From NCBI GenBank assembly GCA_002748015.1, contig PDRH01000079.1, positions 1 through 10,496 on the forward strand: DNA of 10,496 bases, in the 5' to 3' direction. A model generated the notes under the pieces. It had not been told where the DNA came from, searched no databases, and saw only the letters and a program-made list of their open reading frames with translations. This stretch comes from Bacteroidota bacterium. GTDB lineage: Bacteria > Bacteroidota > Bacteroidia > Bacteroidales > CAJPTX01. This document shows, one piece after another, positions 5,798-10,496 of this stretch (position 1 is its first letter; every line of letters begins with the position of its first letter). The translations under genes and the position numbers were made by a program.

Positions 5798-8700
5798 ATG
5801 CGGGTGTTTTCTCGACGTGGCCTTATACCGATGCTCCCCATTTGGGGGGGCATCTTGCTTTTGGGCCTGCTGCTGGGCTACGTGCTCAGGGGTAATGCGG
5901 CCTATGATGGGTCGAAGTACTTCTCGGATGAGGTGGAGAAATTCCCCAGGGAGTACGGAGCCCTGCTGCGAGCCTCGGGCAAGCTTCAGCGCGACCTGGA
6001 GAAGCAGCAGAAGCAGTTCCGGGAGCTATGGAAGGTGAGCACCTTATCCCCAGAGGATAGGCAGCGCCTTATGGCTCTTTCAAAGGACATGGTTCGCGCC
6101 GCGCATGAGAACCGCCGCTACTTTGCCGTCTGGCAGCGCATGATGATGGAGATGATGGGCGAAGGGGGCAAGCCGGAGTACTTCGACACCTTCCTGAGCA
6201 TTATGGAGCAGGTGGTGCAGAATAGACGCATATTCCCAGCCGAACAGCTGCACCTGCTACAGAACACCTACGGACTTTTCAAGGAGGGGTTGCTCAATCA
6301 GGCGCCCACATTCGCCTGGTCGATCATGGCTGGTGAGGGAAAGCCTCGGGTCGAGTTTAAGCCCACATTGCACTACGAGTTTGAGGGGGTTGGCCTCAAG
6401 TGCAAGGGACGGACTGATAGCATTATGCTCCACGAGACCTCGGGGAGCTATGACCCCTACAAGCAGCTCTGGCAGGGGCAGGGGGGCGAGGTGCACTGGG
6501 AGCGCAGTGGCTTCTCGCCGGAGAATGTAAGGGTGAGGCTTTCGGACTACCATATCGACATGAAGAAGGACCGCTACAAGGCCGACTCCGTCATGTTCAC
6601 GAACAAGGATTTCCTCGACCAGGAAATCGCCGGAAACTTTGAGGAGCTGCTCACCTCCGACAGCGATTCGCTCAACGTGCGCTACCCCTTTTTCAAGTCC
6701 TACAGGCATGACCTGAGCTTCACCAACATGGTGGAGGGGGTGAAGTTTAAAGGTGGTTGCGAGATGCGTGGGAGCTGGCTCGTGGGTCTTGGGAGCGTGG
6801 ACAACCCGGCGCTCTTTGAGCTTAGCAGGGACGGCAAGCTCATGCTACGGGTGCAGACGGAGCGCATGGCCTTTAGCCAGCGCAATGTGGTGTCCGACTT
6901 TGCGCAGATCACCGTGTACAAGGGGCAGGATTCGCTCTACCATTCCGGGCTACGTTTCCTCTACGATGACGATAAGAAGGAGGTGCGACTCAACCCCACC
7001 AAGCTCATGATTACGCGCAGCCCGATGTATAGCTCCTACCACAAGATGACCATCTATTTCGATGGGATAACCTGGCCGCTCGAACAGCAGAAGATAATCT
7101 TTGGTCCACGCCTCGGGGCCAACAGCGCGCAGGCGAAGTTCCTCTCGGACAACTACTTCGACCCGCAGGAATTCGACCAGATGATGGCCTATGGAATGCG
7201 CCACCCCATCTACGAGCTACTCGATTATGCCTATCAGATGCGCTCGAGCACTTTCCTCATATCGGACTACGCCCGCTTCCTGGGCTATCCCCGCCAGAAG
7301 GTCAAGCGTGAACTCATGAATCTGGCCGTACAGGGTATCATCATCTACAATGTGTCCGAGCAGACCATAACCCTCCAGCCCAAGCTCTACAACATGGTTA
7401 ATGCCAGCCGTAAGAAGATCGACTACGATGCTTTGCGCTTCTCGTCCAGTGTGGGTAAGGATAGGGCCAATGCCGTGCTGGACCTCGAGAGCATGGACCT
7501 TAGCGTCTACTCAGTTTCGACGGTCAACGTGTCCGACTCACAGAACGTGAGCATACGCCCCAGGGGGCGATTCCTCAAGATGGGCAAGAACCGTAACATG
7601 GAGTTCGACGGGGCGGTGGAGGCCGGCCAGTTCACCTTCGTGGGTGAGGGTATCGAGTTCAACTATGAGGATTACACCATAGACCTCGACACCATCGAGA
7701 CGGCAGAGATGACCGTGGAGGAGGATTCCGTCGATTTCACAGGGCGACCCTACCGCTCAAAGGTAACCTCCAAGCTGCATAAGCTATCCGGGCGGATGAA
7801 GATTGATGAGCCTACCAACAAGAGCGGCCTCAAGCGCAATGAGGACTACCCGATATTCAACTGTACGGAGACCTCGTACGTCTACTATGATGGGGAGGAG
7901 AACAACGGCGGCGTGTACGACAGAGAGCGCTTCAACTTCGCAGTCGAACCCTTTACCATCAAGAATATGAACCACCTGGCCAAGCGGGACCTCCACTTCG
8001 TGGGGCAACTCAAGACCGGTGGCGTATTCCCGGACCTGAACGACACTCTTCGTGTGCAGCCGGACATGTCCCTGGGCTTCATACATCCTGCACCAGAGGG
8101 CGGGCTACCCCTCTATGGGGGGAAGGGGCGTTTCTATAGCGACCTCAACCTCTCCAACTCAGGGCTTAAGGGGGCGGGAAAGCTCACCTATCTCAGCTCT
8201 ACGACCACCTCCCCCGAATTCACCTTCTTCCCCGACTCCACGAGGGCCATATCAACCAAGTTCGACATAGAGGAAAGCGTCCACGATAGCGTATCTGTAC
8301 CAGAGGTGCACGGTACTCGCCACTCCATAACATGGAAGCCCAACGAGGACGTCTTCTACGCTCTTAAGGGCGAGGAGGACTTCAAGATGTATAGGGGTAA
8401 AGGGCAGTTTAGCGGCGACTACATGCTCAGTCCCAAGGGGCTGGATGGGCGCGGTACGATGAGCATGGACAAGGGGAGTATGACCTCCAGGGACTTTACC
8501 TTCGAGGTTACCAAGTGGAAGGCCGATACGCTCTCGGCCAAGTTCACAGGGGACAATAAGGACCTCTACGCCTTCACCTCCGATCAGCTCTCGGGCGAAT
8601 ACGACTACAACACCGAGACGGGTAGCTTCTCGAGCATAGGGGCATCCATTGCGGGCAACCTGGAGGCCCTGCAGTACGAGGCGCATGCTGACCATATCGA

Positions 8701-10496
8701 CTGGATGAAACGCCAGAACCTACTGCGCTTTACCACCTCTACCCAGCAGCAGGCCGTGCTCGACGGGAAGTTCAGCGTGCGCGATATGAAGGACAGGGAG
8801 GAGGTCCCCCCCGGCTCGGTCTTCTATAGCATTAAGCCCGGCGAGGACTCCATCTACTTCATGAGCCCGACCGCCTCATACGACCTCAATACATCACGCC
8901 TCAATGCTGATGCCGTCAAGTATATACTGGTGGCGGATGCCCGCGTCTTCCCGCCGAGAGGACAGGTAACGGTTACCCCTATTGACCGCATACACAACTT
9001 CAGCAATGCGAAGTTCGAGGCCAACACCGAGAAGCGTTGGCACAAGTTCTACAACGCCATCTTCTTCCCCTACTCGCGCTTCAAGTACGGCGCAACCGGG
9101 CGCATCGATTACGTGGATGCCCGTGGGCGTCGCCAGCCAATAAAGCTCGACACTATCTATGCCACCAAGCCCGACAGCGGCAACTATACCGTGGCTAGGG
9201 GTTATGTAGCCCCCCACCAGAAGTTCAGACTATCGCCGGAGTTCAGCTTTGAGGGGAAGGTCAATATCTCTGCCCGCGACTCCCTCTATGAATTCAACGG
9301 CGGGGCTAGGCCAATCTACCGCTGCAAGGGCATGACAGCCGAACGGCTACGATTCCGCACCCATATTGATGCCGACAGCATCATGATACCGCTCCCCTTC
9401 CCACCGAAGGACATCAACGATGCATGGCTCATTTCCGGAACCGTCCTCTCCTATGACTCCATGCACGTCTACCCCTCCTTCATCTCCAACCGTTTTAGCC
9501 ACGATGACGGGGCCTTCAGCAGGCCGAGCGGCTTCCTCACCTACGACAAGAAGAAGGGACGTTTCATCGCTGCCGACTCGGCCTTCTTCACCGACCCCAG
9601 TACGATAGGCAATCGGATAGAGCTGGTGAAGAAGGGCTGTCGCATCCATACGAGTGGCCTACTTCATATGCCCTTTGACCTGCCCCGTGTGGATATACAT
9701 ACCACCGGTAAGATTATCCACGACCTCAGGGACGAGTCGCAGAGCATGAACATGTTCCTCGACCTGGATTTCCACTTCAGCAAGAAGGCCCTTAAGCGGA
9801 TGGCCGAGCGCCTGGTGAACGAGCCAGAGCTGGTAATCCTCGACCAGACGCAGCTACTCTACCTCGATGGGCTCAAGGAGCGCTTGGATACCGCCCAGTT
9901 TAACGCCATACTCAGCAAGATAGAGCTCTTCGGGCAGTACAAGGACCCCATAGAGGACTTCGAGCCGACCATCAGCTTTGCGAACCTCCGCATGAAGTGG
10001 GATCAGGCGAAGCGTTCCATGGTGAGCGTCGGGCGGCTGGGGATAGGCTCAATAGTCGGCATACCAGTCCAGCGCAAGGTTAACGGCTTCCTGGAGTTCT
10101 ACCGCGACTATACAGGCGACAGGTTCACGCTCTATATTCAGCTAAACCCTAACGAGTTCTTCATCTTCACCGACTACGGCTCAAATATGGTGGTAAACTC
10201 CTCTGACCCGGAGTTTATGGAGATCATAAGGAGTACAAAGCGTAGCCGTCGGAAGGCCAAGCGTAAGCGTGGGCAGCGTAAGTTCATGTATGCCGCTGGT
10301 ACTACTACAGACATGGCCAAGGCAGTACGTCGCTATCGTATCCTTCAGGGAGAGAAGGTGGAGGAGGTTGAGGAGGTGCGGCGCTTTGCCCTACGTCCTA
10401 TACCGGATTCTACCGACAGTGCTGGTGTATCCGATTCTGCTAGGATGGCTCTAATGATAGACTCCATGGCCGTACGTACTGGGGATACGGCCACCG
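5798..10496 (+). CDS. Giant membrane-anchored beta-rich protein of unknown function (3' end outside window)
   Basis: Open for 1566 codons from ATG 5798 to the window edge, 16 bases after prmA and preceded by GAAAGGGA. I do not recognise an assigned function. The N-terminus (RRGLIPML, then hydrophobic residues 13-30) is a signal anchor or signal peptide with possible cleavage around GNAA (32-35), so the rest is probably periplasmic. Residues 42-175 are charged, helical and coiled-coil-like. From about 185 the sequence is beta-rich, with many alternating aromatic and charged strands. Residues 469-540 form a helical island resembling a winged helix. Residues 776-810 and 868-902 are an internal repeat. 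A well-patterned segment spans 1009-1175. A basic cluster lies at 1478-1495, followed by a Ser/Asp/Met-rich tail. The general layout is what I associate with large uncharacterised Bacteroidota proteins; AsmA/TamB-like lipid transport is conceivable only on size, anchor and beta content. Confidence 0.93.
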   Translation, partial: MRVFSRRGLIPMLPIWGGILLLGLLLGYVLRGNAAYDGSKYFSDEVEKFPREYGALLRASGKLQRDLEKQQKQFRELWKVSTLSPEDRQRLMALSKDMVRAAHENRRYFAVWQRMMMEMMGEGGKPEYFDTFLSIMEQVVQNRRIFPAEQLHLLQNTYGLFKEGLLNQAPTFAWSIMAGEGKPRVEFKPTLHYEFEGVGLKCKGRTDSIMLHETSGSYDPYKQLWQGQGGEVHWERSGFSPENVRVRLSDYHIDMKKDRYKADSVMFTNKDFLDQEIAGNFEELLTSDSDSLNVRYPFFKSYRHDLSFTNMVEGVKFKGGCEMRGSWLVGLGSVDNPALFELSRDGKLMLRVQTERMAFSQRNVVSDFAQITVYKGQDSLYHSGLRFLYDDDKKEVRLNPTKLMITRSPMYSSYHKMTIYFDGITWPLEQQKIIFGPRLGANSAQAKFLSDNYFDPQEFDQMMAYGMRHPIYELLDYAYQMRSSTFLISDYARFLGYPRQKVKRELMNLAVQGIIIYNVSEQTITLQPKLYNMVNASRKKIDYDALRFSSSVGKDRANAVLDLESMDLSVYSVSTVNVSDSQNVSIRPRGRFLKMGKNRNMEFDGAVEAGQFTFVGEGIEFNYEDYTIDLDTIETAEMTVEEDSVDFTGRPYRSKVTSKLHKLSGRMKIDEPTNKSGLKRNEDYPIFNCTETSYVYYDGEENNGGVYDRERFNFAVEPFTIKNMNHLAKRDLHFVGQLKTGGVFPDLNDTLRVQPDMSLGFIHPAPEGGLPLYGGKGRFYSDLNLSNSGLKGAGKLTYLSSTTTSPEFTFFPDSTRAISTKFDIEESVHDSVSVPEVHGTRHSITWKPNEDVFYALKGEEDFKMYRGKGQFSGDYMLSPKGLDGRGTMSMDKGSMTSRDFTFEVTKWKADTLSAKFTGDNKDLYAFTSDQLSGEYDYNTETGSFSSIGASIAGNLEALQYEAHADHIDWMKRQNLLRFTTSTQQQAVLDGKFSVRDMKDREEVPPGSVFYSIKPGEDSIYFMSPTASYDLNTSRLNADAVKYILVADARVFPPRGQVTVTPIDRIHNFSNAKFEANTEKRWHKFYNAIFFPYSRFKYGATGRIDYVDARGRRQPIKLDTIYATKPDSGNYTVARGYVAPHQKFRLSPEFSFEGKVNISARDSLYEFNGGARPIYRCKGMTAERLRFRTHIDADSIMIPLPFPPKDINDAWLISGTVLSYDSMHVYPSFISNRFSHDDGAFSRPSGFLTYDKKKGRFIAADSAFFTDPSTIGNRIELVKKGCRIHTSGLLHMPFDLPRVDIHTTGKIIHDLRDESQSMNMFLDLDFHFSKKALKRMAERLVNEPELVILDQTQLLYLDGLKERLDTAQFNAILSKIELFGQYKDPIEDFEPTISFANLRMKWDQAKRSMVSVGRLGIGSIVGIPVQRKVNGFLEFYRDYTGDRFTLYIQLNPNEFFIFTDYGSNMVVNSSDPEFMEIIRSTKRSRRKAKRKRGQRKFMYAAGTTTDMAKAVRRYRILQGEKVEEVEEVRRFALRPIPDSTDSAGVSDSARMALMIDSMAVRTGDTAT
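8123..8227 (+). repeat. Internal protein repeat, copy A (residues 776-810 of the giant protein)
   Basis: Copy A begins KGRF, contains LSNSGLKGAG, and ends SPEFTF. It aligns without gaps over 35 residues to copy B at 8399-8503. The 15 identical positions are K1, G2, F4, D7, L10, S11, G14, L15, G17, G19, T29, S30, F33, T34 and F35. Similarity extends a little in both directions (Y-x-G before, S-x-K-F after). Confidence 0.7.
8399..8503 (+). repeat. Internal protein repeat, copy B (residues 868-902 of the giant protein)
   Basis: Copy B begins KGQF, contains LSPKGLDGRG, and ends TSRDFTF, 92 residues after copy A. The shared pattern L-S-x-x-G-L-x-G-x-G suggests a glycine turn between beta strands in an elongated periplasmic fold. 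DNA identity is much lower than protein identity, so the duplication is old. Confidence 0.7.

Noticed and set aside
6257..6709. Minus-strand frame of 150 codons opposite the giant protein
   Set aside because: It is fully antisense to an unbroken, well-patterned gene and has no recognisable domain. High GC leaves the complementary strand open by chance.
8252..8695. Minus-strand frame of 147 codons
   Set aside because: Antisense to the repeat-bearing part of the giant protein, no family motif, no promoter or neighbouring partner. Treated as a shadow.
5798..10496. Assigning the giant protein as an AsmA/TamB-type translocation protein
   Set aside because: The only support is an N-terminal anchor, large size and beta content. 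I saw no family-specific motif, so no name was given.

Overview
The window looks like a chromosomal segment of a Bacteroidota bacterium, probably of the order Bacteroidales with a fairly GC-rich genome. Three things support this. The tpiA promoter is an exact match to the Bacteroidota consensus (TTTG, 19 bases, TATCTTTG). Starts lack strong Shine-Dalgarno sequences. The first gene has the surface-protein architecture common in this phylum: IgGFc-binding-like modules, Ig/PKD-like domains and InlB-type repeats. Family and genus cannot be fixed from the sequence.

Layout. Positions 1 to about 3936 on the minus strand hold one very large secreted or surface protein whose C-terminus lies outside the window. 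Its signal peptide (3936 down to about 3865) is in a different frame from the remaining 1289+ codons. The join falls at a run of four C (four G on the coding strand) at 3864-3867, so the gene is either frameshifted, phase-variable, or affected by a sequencing error. A divergent intergenic region (3937-4164) carries the tpiA promoter. The plus strand then reads triosephosphate isomerase (tpiA, 4165-4929), ribosomal protein L11 methyltransferase (prmA, 4930-5781, starting on the base after the tpiA stop) and a membrane-anchored protein of at least 1566 residues (5798 to the window end, open at 3').

How the genes work together. tpiA, prmA and the giant protein have gaps of 0 and 16 bases and no terminator between them, so they probably form one transcript driven from 4080-4110. 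TpiA is glycolytic and PrmA modifies the ribosome. The third protein has an N-terminal membrane segment, a helical region, a long beta-rich body with an internal repeat, an embedded segment resembling a winged helix, and a strongly basic patch near the window end. I could not assign it a function, and it is the main unknown here. The divergent surface protein is probably exported independently and may be an adhesin, but its ligand cannot be read from sequence.

No RNA genes, insertion sequences, CRISPR arrays or integration sites were seen. The only gene-free stretch is the intergenic region of about 230 bases.
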